The position numbers and the translations under genes are program-made. The notes below the pieces were generated by a model, which was not told the DNA's origin, searched no databases, and saw only the letters and a program-made list of their open reading frames with translations. This document shows positions 1-7,329 of a stretch of DNA of 64,000 bases, in pieces; position 1 is the first letter of the stretch; the number at the start of each line of letters is the position of its first letter. The stretch comes from Methylobacterium sp. UNC378MF (GTDB taxonomy: Bacteria > Pseudomonadota > Alphaproteobacteria > Rhizobiales > Beijerinckiaceae): positions 62,001-126,000 of the forward strand of contig NZ_FMWU01000007.1 of assembly GCF_900103195.1 (NCBI RefSeq). The letters run 5' to 3'.

Positions 1-190
1 AAAGCGCGACGGCCTCGACCTCAAGCGACATGCGCAGGGCGTCCTCGGCCGAGAGGCGGCCCGCCGCCGCCAGGGCGACGACGCGCTCGACGCGTAGGCC
101 CGCCGCGACCGCGAGAAGCCCGCATGACCGCCGCGTCGACCACGCCAGCCGGATGCGGCGGAGGACGGCTTGGGGGTTGTCATTCGACAT
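1..190 (-). CDS. Hypothetical protein, N-terminal 63 residues, runs off left edge
   Basis: The start is ATG at 190, overlapping the stop of the preceding gene at 180-182, so the two are probably translationally coupled. A second in-frame ATG lies two codons later. The visible part is rich in Arg, Ala and Leu and carries a helical stretch near residues 40-60 with a pattern like short DNA-binding or adaptor proteins of phages. No family is recognised. It continues the leftward gene string that starts at the putative regulator at 2183-2695. The C-terminus is missing from the window. Confidence 0.4.
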   Translation of the reverse strand, partial: MSNDNPQAVLRRIRLAWSTRRSCGLLAVAAGLRVERVVALAAAGRLSAEDALRMSLEVEAVAL

Positions 191-416
191 CAAGCACACC
201 CCGCTCAGCCATGCTGACGACCTGCGCGGCGCGACGGGCGGCCTCGTGGGGCAGCAAGCCGCCCTGACGGGTCTTGGCCTGCAGGTCGTACAGGCGGCCC
301 CGCGCTGTCACGGCCATCGCCGGCGTCACCCGCCCGGCCTGCTCGGCCGAGGCGACCTGCTCCAGGAAAAGCTCCACGATGGGGCTGCCGACGGGGACGA
401 TGGTGGGCGCATCCAT
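180..416 (-). CDS. Small hypothetical protein (78 aa)
   Basis: The start is ATG at 416, preceded by a GGGGGTGACC-type Shine-Dalgarno region just past the stop of the AAA+ ATPase gene; an upstream frame extension lies inside that gene and was discarded. The product is acidic at both ends and predicted mostly helical (ELFLEQVASAEQAGR, ARGRLYDLQAKTR). It has no Cys, no signal peptide and no membrane segment. It sits between the ATPase and the next leftward gene with an 11-bp gap and a 4-codon overlap respectively, so one transcript is likely. Function is unknown; a small partner of the ATPase is possible but unsupported. Confidence 0.55.
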   Translation of the reverse strand: MDAPTIVPVGSPIVELFLEQVASAEQAGRVTPAMAVTARGRLYDLQAKTRQGGLLPHEAARRAAQVVSMAERGVLDVE

Positions 417-427
417 GGTCACCCCCC

Positions 428-2074
428 CTAGTTCGCCGGGCCGGCATGGCGGCCGTCCAGGGCGCACTCGCAGAGCGCCTGCAGGGTCCGGACGGAACCA
501 CCGCGCCAGTGCTCCGCGACGAGATCGAGTTCACCGGGCGTCAGGTCGGGCAGCCACCGGTCATCGAGGCCCCGCTCGCGACGTAGCTCGGCGACGAGAC
601 CGCGGGCGAGCACGGGCAGGGAGGCGAGCGTCGGCACGGGCATGTCCACGACCCGGAATCGGCTCAGCAACGCCGGATCGAGGCCTTCCGTGGAATTCGC
701 CGTGGCGATGTACGAGACACCCGACAGGTCAGTGGCGCACTCCAGGTACGGGTCGTGGTAGGCGCGGGCGGTCTCGGGCTCGGCGAGGGCGAGGATGCCG
801 TCCGTGAGGCGGCCGTTATCGAGCCGCGTGCCAGCCCGGGAGATCTCGTCGACCACCACGAGGACGCTGGCGAACCCGTGCCGCTTCACCGCCTGCAGCG
901 GCACGCAGGCCCGGCCGGTCGACCATTGCCGCGACGTGCCGATGAAGCTGCCGTCCGCTACGCTGGCGGCGCCGTAGACGGTCACCGCCAGCCCGAGCTC
1001 CTCGCCGAGCCGGCGCGCCAGCCGCGACTTGCCGGTGCCGGGTCCGCCTCGCAGGAGGAGCGGGGGTAGGCGCACGTAGGGACGCCCGGCGAGGGACGCG
1101 AGGATGCTGGTGATGATCTGCGCGGCATCGGGGAACTCGCCCGCCAGGACGCGCTGCACGCGCGCGAGATCGGGCACGGGGACGAGGGGCAGCCGCTTCC
1201 CGGCGATGGGGGCGAACTCAATGCGCGGGTTCGAGGCGCTCGTCGTCTTGCTCTCGCCGTCCTTGGCGCTCCCCGGCAAATGCGAGACCGACGCGAGCAC
1301 GACGAGCCCGGGGCCCTCGGGCTCCGGAGCCGGCCGCTCGGCCTCGGCGGCCTGCTTCCGGAGCGCAGCGAGCACCGTCATGGGCTTGGGCCGCTCCTGG
1401 ATGGCCTCCGCCACGGCTTCGCGGATGCTGCCGCGCATCTGCGCGACGGCTTCCAGGATGGCCTGCTGACCGCGCTCTCGCCACTGAGCGAGGACGTCGA
1501 CGAGGTCCTCGCCACCGGGAATCGGCCTCGGGCTGTACGCGCCCTCGTCCAGCTCGGCACCGGTCGCCGCTGCCAGGATCTCGGCCTGCCCCTCGCCGGG
1601 GCGCCGGGCATACGCCCAGCAGACGCCCACGACTTCGCCGACGGCGGACTGCTCGCCCATCATCAGGAGATGATGTGCCATCCGCCACCGGAGCTCGTCG
1701 AGCGGGCACGGTAGGCCGTGCTGCCAGTCGAAATCGATGTCGATGGCCGGCCGCTGGTCAAGCAGTCGCCGAAGCTCGGTCCAGGAGCACAGGACGTTTG
1801 TGTGGAATACCCGAAGGTCCAACCTGCTGTGGCCGCGCTTGTTGTCGAGCATCCTCGCGCTGGTAGTCCAGATGCCGCGTAGGATTTCGGCCATCGTACG
1901 TGAGCCGCCGACCGATTCGATCAACCCGTCCCGGTCGTCGACGATGAGGTCCGACCATGTATTGCCGAGAATGCAGTACAGGTCGCGGTAGACCGAGCCG
2001 CCGTACAGGGCGGTGCCGCTCAGGAGTTGGCGCAAAGTCGGGGGAACGCCAAACGCGGGCGCGATCTTGGTCAT
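428..2074 (-). CDS. Lon-like AAA+ ATPase without protease domain (548 aa)
   Basis: The C-terminal half is a AAA+ module. Walker A GGPGTGKS is near residues 343-350 and Walker B LVVVDEIS near 405-412. A sensor-1 Asn sits in TATANSTEG-like context near 460 and an arginine-finger region SRFRVV near 471. The segment around residues 380-390 (TSRQWSTGR) resembles the substrate-facing loop of Lon-family ATPases, but the protein ends right after the small helical domain and no Lon Ser-Lys protease domain follows. The first 300 residues match no domain I know and contain an Ala/Glu-rich linker near 200-260. It starts at ATG 2074, about 108 bp downstream of the putative regulator gene. It probably remodels or unfolds an element-specific client, as MoxR/Lon-like ATPases do, but no client is identifiable here. 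Confidence 0.75.
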   Translation of the reverse strand: MTKIAPAFGVPPTLRQLLSGTALYGGSVYRDLYCILGNTWSDLIVDDRDGLIESVGGSRTMAEILRGIWTTSARMLDNKRGHSRLDLRVFHTNVLCSWTELRRLLDQRPAIDIDFDWQHGLPCPLDELRWRMAHHLLMMGEQSAVGEVVGVCWAYARRPGEGQAEILAAATGAELDEGAYSPRPIPGGEDLVDVLAQWRERGQQAILEAVAQMRGSIREAVAEAIQERPKPMTVLAALRKQAAEAERPAPEPEGPGLVVLASVSHLPGSAKDGESKTTSASNPRIEFAPIAGKRLPLVPVPDLARVQRVLAGEFPDAAQIITSILASLAGRPYVRLPPLLLRGGPGTGKSRLARRLGEELGLAVTVYGAASVADGSFIGTSRQWSTGRACVPLQAVKRHGFASVLVVVDEISRAGTRLDNGRLTDGILALAEPETARAYHDPYLECATDLSGVSYIATANSTEGLDPALLSRFRVVDMPVPTLASLPVLARGLVAELRRERGLDDRWLPDLTPGELDLVAEHWRGGSVRTLQALCECALDGRHAGPAN

Positions 2075-2182
2075 GGGGTGTCTCCGTCACCACACGCCTG
2101 GGCGAGAGCCACTGGCGCATATCCGGCGAACACTACCGGCCGTCTGTTAAGAACTCGTCAAACGGTTCTGTGCAGGTGCCCT

Positions 2183-2695
2183 CTATTCCCTGTCGACAAC
2201 CGGGCTCCGTTTGGCGTCCCGGGCGACCGCAACGAGCTCTAGGGCCTCCTCCAGGCCCAAGCGGGCGAGGATGGCGAGATCCTCGCGGTCGCGCGGGCGC
2301 ACGCCGGGGAGCGCATCACCCTGCGCGAGACTGCCCCGCTCTGACATCTCCGCGGCGGCCTGCAGCATGTACCCCATGGCGCGGGGATGCTCGTATGCGG
2401 CGGCGCGGGCGAGGAACGCCAGCGCCCACCCCGGCAGCCCGTTCCGGAGCACGCGGTCCCTCGTGACCGTCCTCCGATTCAGCCCCGTCGCGCGCGACAA
2501 CGGGTTCACATAGTCGCCCCCGAACACGGCGCCGGCGGCTGCCTCGACGGCGTCGGAGAGCGCCTCGGCGATTGCGGCGTGCTCGACAGGGCGGCCAGCC
2601 ACATGCGGGACCCGGCCCTCGTATGTCAGGGGGGCGCCATCGACGGTGCCGACGGCATCAGGGTGCGTTGGGACGGGGCGGAGGACGACACGCAT
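2183..2695 (-). CDS. Putative HTH DNA-binding regulator of the element (170 aa)
   Basis: The start was set at ATG 2695 because the frame upstream enters the hairpin repeats of the control region. Residues around 80-105 read as a helix-turn-helix (PLSRATGLNRRTVTRDR), followed by a GLPGW...LARAAA helix in the manner of small phage and Rhizobiales HTH proteins that have an RRTVxR recognition helix. The gene diverges from the 3109-7212 operon across a 413-bp region with three palindromic repeats, the layout expected of a repressor facing the operon it controls. That regulatory role is inferred; the HTH assignment is by eye and moderately secure. Confidence 0.55.
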   Translation of the reverse strand: MRVVLRPVPTHPDAVGTVDGAPLTYEGRVPHVAGRPVEHAAIAEALSDAVEAAAGAVFGGDYVNPLSRATGLNRRTVTRDRVLRNGLPGWALAFLARAAAYEHPRAMGYMLQAAAEMSERGSLAQGDALPGVRPRDREDLAILARLGLEEALELVAVARDAKRSPVVDRE

Positions 2696-3108
2696 GCCCC
2701 CGGCATAGCGCGCCCCCCAGAAACGTAGAAGGCCTCGGACGATGCCGGGGCCTTGTCTGCCCTCCCGCAAGCAGGAGGAGGTCACAGTTACACTTGAACC
2801 CACGTCTGTGACGGGTTTGCCCTCCCGCGGACGGGAGGATGACCAGCCGCCGCCAAAGGTGACGATGACACTGGGTTCGCCCTCCCACCGGGAGGACGCC
2901 GCGACTTAGCGGTCGGACCAGAATTGGGGACGCCGCTCGCCGCGTCAAGTCGAACCGGTCTTCTCGAATCGGCGTTTCCACATAGAATCGGATCACGTGC
3001 CCATGGAGAGGGCGCGGCTGCCGGTGGTGGGGTCCACTCCCATCATGCCGGGTCACACGGCCAAAGCTGTCCCGGCACTCCTCGCTGATCTTACCGCGAG
3101 GACGACGC
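2696..3108. promoter_or_regulatory. Divergent control region between regulator gene and small-gene operon
   Basis: This is 413 bp without a credible gene, between ATG 2695 (minus) and ATG 3109 (plus). It holds the three hairpin repeats at 2753-2900 and a less structured part from 2901 to 3108. Promoters for both directions should lie here. I cannot assign -35/-10 boxes with confidence. Confidence 0.55.
2753..2900. repeat. Three hairpin repeats with an exact 60-bp period
   Basis: Similar blocks of about 28 nt start at 2753, 2813 and 2873. Each contains TTGC or TCGC, then a CCTCCC arm, a short loop and a GGGAGG or GGAGG arm. Copy 2 has a perfect 7-bp stem (CCTCCCG/CGGGAGG), copy 3 a 6-bp stem with a 3-nt loop, and copy 1 an 8-bp stem with one mismatch. 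The two intervening segments are 32 nt and unrelated to each other; the first is bounded by a perfect 7-bp inverted repeat (GTCACAG/CTGTGAC). Clustered operators fit best. A degenerate mini-CRISPR with 28-nt repeats and 32-nt spacers is the other reading, but no cas gene is present and the copies diverge strongly. Confidence 0.6.
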
Positions 3109-3474
3109 ATGGCCGACGCACACCCCGATTCCGACTACACCCCCCGCTACGGCCAGGTCAGGGCTCGGGCGTTGGACGCCACGGGGAAGCCCGTTGGCTC
3201 CTTCGTCGCGCTCTCGGCCTCCGACTTCCGCAGACCCGAACGCGAGCGGCCGGTCATCCATACCCGCATCGAGACGACCATCGACATCAAGATGACGGCC
3301 GGCTTCCTCGCCCCGCTGATGCGGATGACCTGCGAGATGCAACTCGACCAGTTGGCCCAACTCCGGAAGTGGCTCGATGGAGATCTGCGCAGTCAGCGCC
3401 GCCAGAGGCGGGTGTGCATGTCCTCGCTCAGTTCGGTGGCTTCGAGGAGGGCGAGACCTTCGGCCTCTTCCTGA
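3109..3474 (+). CDS. Hypothetical protein, first gene of the small-gene operon (121 aa)
   Basis: The start is ATG 3109 with GAGGACG just upstream. Residues 1-95 look like a real soluble protein: a charged N-terminus, then RIETTIDIKMTAGFLAP and a Met/Leu-rich helix. The last 28 residues are Arg/Ser-rich and look like out-of-frame reading of the next gene, which it overlaps by 61 bp. Either the tail is genuine overlap or a frameshift near 3400 once joined the two frames. No family is recognised. It leads a rightward string of genes that overlap by a few bases each, opposite the putative HTH regulator. Confidence 0.5.
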   Translation: MADAHPDSDYTPRYGQVRARALDATGKPVGSFVALSASDFRRPERERPVIHTRIETTIDIKMTAGFLAPLMRMTCEMQLDQLAQLRKWLDGDLRSQRRQRRVCMSSLSSVASRRARPSASS

Positions 3475-3734
3475 ACAGCTTCAACGCTGCCAGCGCCTTT
3501 GTTCAGCGCGTCCTGCCCGGGTGCCGCGGCCGCCGGGACGGTGACTGTATCTTCCTGATGCCGCCGCCGAACGCGCGCCTGCCGAAGGAGGCCCGGGAGG
3601 CCTTCCGCGTTCAGCGGGTCGTTCCGGTCAAGGGCGCCAACCCCTTCGCGGTCGCGCTGCTCGGCGCCGCCCTTCAGGTGATGGCCGACATCGTCCGTGC
3701 CGACCTGGCCGATCTCGCGTCCGAGGAGGCGTGA
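3414..3734 (+). CDS. Hypothetical protein, GTG start (106 aa)
   Basis: The start chosen is GTG 3414, preceded by GAGGCGGG, because the frame becomes protein-like exactly there (VHVLAQFGGF, GETFGLFLNSFNAAS). The protein has an alternating hydrophobic pattern, one Cys pair (PGCRGRRDGDC) and a hydrophobic Ala/Leu helix near its C-terminus (FAVALLGAALQVM). No known family is recognised. It overlaps its upstream neighbour by 61 bp and ends two bases before the likely ATG of the next gene. It may be the C-terminal half of a longer protein split by a frameshift around 3400. Confidence 0.45.
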   Translation: MHVLAQFGGFEEGETFGLFLNSFNAASAFVQRVLPGCRGRRDGDCIFLMPPPNARLPKEAREAFRVQRVVPVKGANPFAVALLGAALQVMADIVRADLADLASEEA

Positions 3735-3736
3735 TC

Positions 3737-4297
3737 ATGGGCGAGGTCCGCATAACCCGCCGGCCGGACCCGCACGCCGAGCTCGGCTACGAGTGCCCGG
3801 AGTGCAAGGCTTGGTCGCCAGTCTCCATGTGGAAGGAGACCGAGGTCGGCTGCGAGGACTGCGGTGACCACCGTGCCCGGCTCTGCCCGCTGTGCGAGGA
3901 GTGCATCGACGAGGTCTTCACCGAGTTTGAGGAGCCTGCCCACTTCCTGGAGGCGGAAGCTCGCAAGGCCGGTAGGCTCCCAGGCATGCCTACGCCCGAC
4001 GAGCAGGTCGGCCACCTCAAGCTGTTCCTGGCCGCGTCCGATGACAGGCTCCGGAAGGCTCAGGCCGAGGCGGCCGCCGCTAAGCGGGAAGCCGCCGACA
4101 TGCGGGCCGCATGGCTCCGCGCCGTCGGGGCCCGCCTGCTGTTCCGGCCCGATCTCCTGACCGCCCTGGAGGAGACTACCCGGGACATGCGCCTGCACCT
4201 CGACGAGCTCGATGCGGACGAGGCCGGGGCGACCCTCATCGCGATGGAGGCCGAGTACGGCCCCCACGTCCCCGCCGTCATCGAGGAGGACGCCTGA
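3737..4297 (+). CDS. Zinc-ribbon-like protein with helical C-terminus (186 aa)
   Basis: ATG 3737 is preferred over the in-frame GTG 3731 because GAGGAGG at 3723-3729 is well spaced for it. The N-terminal 60 residues carry CPEC, CEDC and CPLCEEC, which is enough ligands for one or two structural zincs. The remainder is a long Ala/Glu/Arg-rich helix or coiled coil (about residues 90-130), then a short acidic tail. Zinc ribbon plus coiled coil is common in small phage and plasmid accessory proteins, but no named family fits. The gene lies mid-operon, 2 bp from its neighbours on either side. Confidence 0.6.
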   Translation: MGEVRITRRPDPHAELGYECPECKAWSPVSMWKETEVGCEDCGDHRARLCPLCEECIDEVFTEFEEPAHFLEAEARKAGRLPGMPTPDEQVGHLKLFLAASDDRLRKAQAEAAAAKREAADMRAAWLRAVGARLLFRPDLLTALEETTRDMRLHLDELDADEAGATLIAMEAEYGPHVPAVIEEDA

Positions 4298-4299
4298 CC

Positions 4300-4506
4300 A
4301 TGGCGAACGAGACCACCGTCGCGGGCAGGACAATCCCGCTGAGAGGCATCGGCGCCCGCGCGTATGCGGTGCATGTCGCGAGGCACGCCGCCCGAGATGT
4401 GGGTGATATCGTGGAGTGCGCCTGGCTGGGGGAGACGGTCCCTTTCCACCCTCAGGCTAACCGCCAGCAGCGCCGGGCGGCCGAGCGCGCACGGAGGCGG
4501 GCATGA
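4300..4506 (+). CDS. Small basic hypothetical protein (68 aa)
   Basis: ATG 4300 follows the previous stop by 2 bp, with GAGGAGGACG as Shine-Dalgarno sequence. The C-terminus is strongly basic (RQQRRAAERARRR), suggesting nucleic-acid contact; the N-terminal part is a compact mixed sequence containing GDIVECAWLGE. Its stop overlaps the ATG of the next gene (ATGA). Unrecognised; the coding call rests on operon spacing and overlap. Confidence 0.5.
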   Translation: MANETTVAGRTIPLRGIGARAYAVHVARHAARDVGDIVECAWLGETVPFHPQANRQQRRAAERARRRA

Positions 4507-4805
4507 AAGAGCGGCTGATCTTCGCCTCGCTCGATCAGCCCCGCAAGCCCGACAAGGGGCTCAGGGACGGCTCCTGCAACCGCACCGCCTGTCAGGCACC
4601 CCTCAAGGGGGAGAGGCAGTGGACGATGGACGACTTCATGGTCGTCGGTGGCAAGCTCTACTACTGCCACCGCTGCGCCCGCGACTTCAACGCGTGGGAC
4701 AGGCAGATCGGGGTGCCGCTCCGCTGCACGCCTGTGCCTCCCCCGGAACAGGCTCGGATCACCCGCGACGCCGACCTCCCGCAGGTGAGCTCGTTCCATG
4801 GCTGA
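4503..4805 (+). CDS. Small protein with Cys pairs, putative zinc finger (100 aa)
   Basis: ATG 4503 overlaps the upstream stop. The protein shows CNRTAC near residue 25 and YYCHRCARDF near residue 54, a CX4C...CX2C arrangement that could bind one zinc through four Cys, with a nearby Trp-rich stretch. It overlaps the next gene by 8 bp. It could be a DNA-binding or structural accessory protein of the element; no family is recognised. Confidence 0.55.
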   Translation: MKERLIFASLDQPRKPDKGLRDGSCNRTACQAPLKGERQWTMDDFMVVGGKLYYCHRCARDFNAWDRQIGVPLRCTPVPPPEQARITRDADLPQVSSFHG

Positions 4806-5121
4806 GCATCCCCTCGACTACGAGTGCGCGGTCCACGGTCAGGCATGGCGTGAGGTCATGCGACGTGAGCAGGAGCACCGGGCCCGTGCCAGGGCGATCG
4901 TGGAGTGCGACTACGTGCGCCCGTCCTGGCGGCTGTTCGCCGACGTTTGGCTCGACGCCGAAGCGGACAAGGCCGCCCGTCCCGCCATCGGCAAGCCCTT
5001 GTCCATCCGGGCCCGCCGCAGGAATCGGGGGCGCATCCGCGCGGAGCGAGCGCGCCTCGGCCGGGACATGCCGATGTCCATTCAGTGGGCGTGGCCGCAC
5101 GAGGGAGGCTTTCATGGCTAA
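4798..5121 (+). CDS. Hypothetical basic protein (107 aa)
   Basis: The start at 4798 lies inside the 3' end of the preceding gene. The protein is rich in Arg and Glu with clustered Trp, two Cys near the N-terminus (YECAVHGQAW, VECDYV) and a strongly basic patch RARRRNRGR around residues 72-80. It overlaps the next gene by 8 bp. No family or membrane segment is seen. Confidence 0.5.
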   Translation: MAEHPLDYECAVHGQAWREVMRREQEHRARARAIVECDYVRPSWRLFADVWLDAEADKAARPAIGKPLSIRARRRNRGRIRAERARLGRDMPMSIQWAWPHEGGFHG

Positions 5122-5428
5122 GACCAAGCCCGACAACGACTGGATGGCCAAGGCAACTGCCGCCCGGGACGCCATCGAACGAGCCGCGGACGACCTGCTC
5201 GTCCATGCCGAGGGCCTAGCCCAACTCGCGATGATGGCTCGCTGGCGTGCGAAGAACCCGGCCGCCGCTGAGACGGAGACGCGGGCGCTCGTCAGGGATG
5301 ACGATGGCCACTCCGTGTTCGTCAGGAACCGGCTGCCGAGGACGCATTCTGGCGGACGGTTCACGCGGCCGCCATGTTCGCCGGCGCGAGGTAGGCTCAC
5401 CTGCAGGCGTCCGTCATGCAGAGCGTGA
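5114..5428 (+). CDS. Hypothetical protein (104 aa)
   Basis: ATG 5114 follows GAGGGAGG with good spacing. Residues 1-60 form a likely amphipathic helix bundle (ATAARDAIERAADDLL, LAQLAMMARWRA). From about residue 75 the sequence becomes Arg/Pro/Cys-rich and less protein-like, so the true protein may have been shorter before a frameshift. It overlaps the next gene by 13 bp. Unrecognised. Confidence 0.45.
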   Translation: MAKTKPDNDWMAKATAARDAIERAADDLLVHAEGLAQLAMMARWRAKNPAAAETETRALVRDDDGHSVFVRNRLPRTHSGGRFTRPPCSPARGRLTCRRPSCRA

Positions 5429-5634
5429 TCCTCCGCGGCCTGCGCGAAGCGGTCGAGGACGTCGTCGGGTCGTACCGAAGCCCGCCCCCGCCCCTGGAGA
5501 AAATCGCTGAGGCCATGGGAGACAGGCATCCCGGCGTCCGGCCCGAGGCTGTCCACCGACAGGCTTGGCTTAATCACCTGGTGGAAACGACCGCCAGGTT
5601 TGCCGGCAAGGCGTCGGACAGGAGCGTGGCATGA
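5416..5634 (+). CDS. Small hypothetical protein (72 aa)
   Basis: ATG 5416 is inside the tail of the preceding gene, and its own stop overlaps the next ATG (GCATGA at 5629-5634). The sequence is compact and helical (ILRGLREAVEDVV, AVHRQAWLNHLVETTARF) with a Pro run in the middle. No Cys and no hydrophobic segment. Unrecognised; supported by operon geometry. Confidence 0.5.
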   Translation: MQSVILRGLREAVEDVVGSYRSPPPPLEKIAEAMGDRHPGVRPEAVHRQAWLNHLVETTARFAGKASDRSVA

Positions 5635-6245
5635 CCCTGCTGACGGACCGGAAGCGCTGGGACGCCGAGGCCCTTCGGCACATAGCCGAGCGGGACGACC
5701 CCGAGGCCGCGTGGGCCTCCATGAACGTGCGCCTGTTCGCCGAACTTCAGGCCGCGGTCGACGACAACGACAGGGATGCGCTCAAGCGCGCGTGCCGCCG
5801 GGCCGACCTGCGACGGGTCGAGCTCTCCCTGGTGGATGGTGGTGCGCCGGACCCGGCCCTCGACGCCTACCTGGAGCTGATCCTGCGCAGCACCCCGCTG
5901 AGCGTCTACGACCCGCCGGAGGGGCCGGCTCCGTACACCCGCTCAATCGACGCGGCGCGGGCGTTCGTCGCCGAGGCGCTCCCCGGGTTCTGGGTCTCGT
6001 CGGGCCTCTGCGGCCTGACCGGGCACGCCTCCCTCTGGCCGGACTACAACGGGCCCCACGGTGAGCGTCTGTTCCGCGAGTGGCCCGAGGACGAGTGCCC
6101 CTGCGAGTGGAGCGAGGACCTCGCCCCCGGTAACGGAATTGGGCGGGAGTGCCGGGCCATCCTGGCGGCCGCCGTCCGGGCGCTCTCCCACCGGCACGAG
6201 CTCACCGGCGCGGCTCGGCCCGGGCGAGACAGGAGCGCGGCCTGA
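5631..6245 (+). CDS. Hypothetical protein (204 aa)
   Basis: ATG 5631 overlaps the previous stop. The protein starts with a charged helical region, has a central hydrophobic helix (YLELILRSTPL) and carries a C-terminal part with paired Cys (DECPCEW) followed by GIGRECRAILAAA. The residues SSGLCGLTGHASLWPDYNGP resemble a folded loop-rich domain. No family is recognised. It ends two bases before the ATG of the next gene. Confidence 0.55.
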   Translation: MTLLTDRKRWDAEALRHIAERDDPEAAWASMNVRLFAELQAAVDDNDRDALKRACRRADLRRVELSLVDGGAPDPALDAYLELILRSTPLSVYDPPEGPAPYTRSIDAARAFVAEALPGFWVSSGLCGLTGHASLWPDYNGPHGERLFREWPEDECPCEWSEDLAPGNGIGRECRAILAAAVRALSHRHELTGAARPGRDRSAA

Positions 6246-6246
6246 C

Positions 6247-6765
6247 ATGGGCATGGATGTCCGCATCGTCGCGTACCGCCGCCACCTTCCTGAACTCACC
6301 GCCATCGACCTCGCGAACCTGAAGAGACGGCTGGATGCGACGCCAGCCCGGTCGTTCTGCACCGGCTTAGCGCTCGACGACAACTGGTGGGCTTGGCCGG
6401 ACAAGTATCAGGTCCTTGGTGGCGATGGGCCGGCACCTCACGTCCAGGCCGTCACGGTCGAAAGCGGGGTCCGCTATTTCGGACGGGGCTACCACCGGGG
6501 TGACTGGCCGGCGTTCAAGGCCATCATTCTCTGGCTGCGCGAACACGTCAGCCCCGACGTCTGGTACGGCGATACCGAGTGTGCGGGCATGCCGGCCGAC
6601 GATGAGCTCCTAGCCGAGCACGACGCCGCATGGGCGGCCAGCGGCATGAGATCCGACCTCATCGTGCCCGTCGACCCCGAGACCCATTGCCCGTGTGGGA
6701 GGCACTGGGAGATCTGCGCCGAAGGTCCGGCGACCGAGGAGGAGTGCCCGACCTATAGGGCCTGA
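6247..6765 (+). CDS. Hypothetical protein (172 aa)
   Basis: ATG 6247 was chosen over an upstream extension that lies entirely within the preceding gene; GAGACAGGAGCG precedes it. The N-terminal two thirds look like a compact alpha/beta domain rich in Trp and Tyr (DDNWWAWPDKYQVLGG, GYHRGDWPAFKAIILWLREHV). The C-terminal end has a Cys/His group (HCPCGRHWEIC) that could bind a metal. No family is recognised. Confidence 0.55.
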   Translation: MGMDVRIVAYRRHLPELTAIDLANLKRRLDATPARSFCTGLALDDNWWAWPDKYQVLGGDGPAPHVQAVTVESGVRYFGRGYHRGDWPAFKAIILWLREHVSPDVWYGDTECAGMPADDELLAEHDAAWAASGMRSDLIVPVDPETHCPCGRHWEICAEGPATEEECPTYRA

Positions 6766-6781
6766 GCGCCTGTTCCCGATC

Positions 6782-7060
6782 ATGGCGCTGTCCTCGTACC
6801 GGGCTCGCGATGACCTGTTCGCACTCCGGCAGGCTGGCGCGACGCAGGTCGTCATCGCCCTGCCGTGGAGCCTCATCGCCCCGCACGAGGATCAGGCCCG
6901 CAGCAACCACGGCGGGCAGACCCTGGAGCGCCTCGCCGAGCGGGGAGGCCTCGGTCCGGACGAGGCCGTCGCGGTCCTGGAGGACCGGCGCTGGCACCGG
7001 ATGGAGCCCGCCATGGCGCATGCAGCCCTGGCGAGGATGCTGACGGAGAGGACGACGTGA
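6782..7060 (+). CDS. Small hypothetical protein (92 aa)
   Basis: ATG 6782 lies 16 bp after the previous stop; a longer frame starting at 6695 overlaps that gene and was not used. The sequence has a short beta-like stretch (TQVVIALPWSLIAPH) and two helices (TLERLAERGGLGPDEAVAVLE, AHAALARMLTE). Its stop overlaps the GTG of the next gene. Unrecognised. Confidence 0.5.
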   Translation: MALSSYRARDDLFALRQAGATQVVIALPWSLIAPHEDQARSNHGGQTLERLAERGGLGPDEAVAVLEDRRWHRMEPAMAHAALARMLTERTT

Positions 7061-7212
7061 CTGTGCTCTGGCTGATGGGATTCTTCGACCGGCCCGTGAC
7101 GCCCCCGGATTCAATCGTCACTTGGTGGTGCATCGTCACGGCCCACACAGCCGCAGCCACGTGGTTCATCTGCCGGAAGGTGGGGGACGTGGCACGGGTG
7201 GACCGGGTGTGA
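7057..7212 (+). CDS. Small putative membrane protein, GTG start (51 aa)
   Basis: GTG 7057 overlaps the upstream stop (GTGA), the coupling used elsewhere in this operon. A hydrophobic segment with one predicted membrane span (VTWWCIVTAHTAAATWFIC) is followed by a short basic tail. Single-span proteins of about 50 residues are common in phage and plasmid operons; nothing more can be said of function. It is the last confident gene of the rightward operon. Confidence 0.45.
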   Translation: MTVLWLMGFFDRPVTPPDSIVTWWCIVTAHTAAATWFICRKVGDVARVDRV

Positions 7213-7329
7213 CCCGGCAGCCGCCCCAACCGGTCCGCCCGGCGTGCCCGAGGTTCCCCGCCGGGATGCGGGAGGCCGTCGCCTGGCGGAGGGACGTCAG
7301 AACCGACGCCAGCCAGGCCCGCGGGCCTC

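Noticed and set aside
2753..2900. CRISPR array call for the 28/32-spaced repeats
   Set aside because: Repeats diverge at many positions, one has a 4-nt deletion, only two spacers exist, one spacer is itself an inverted repeat and no cas gene is in the window. Kept as a repeat feature and as a finding, not as CRISPR.
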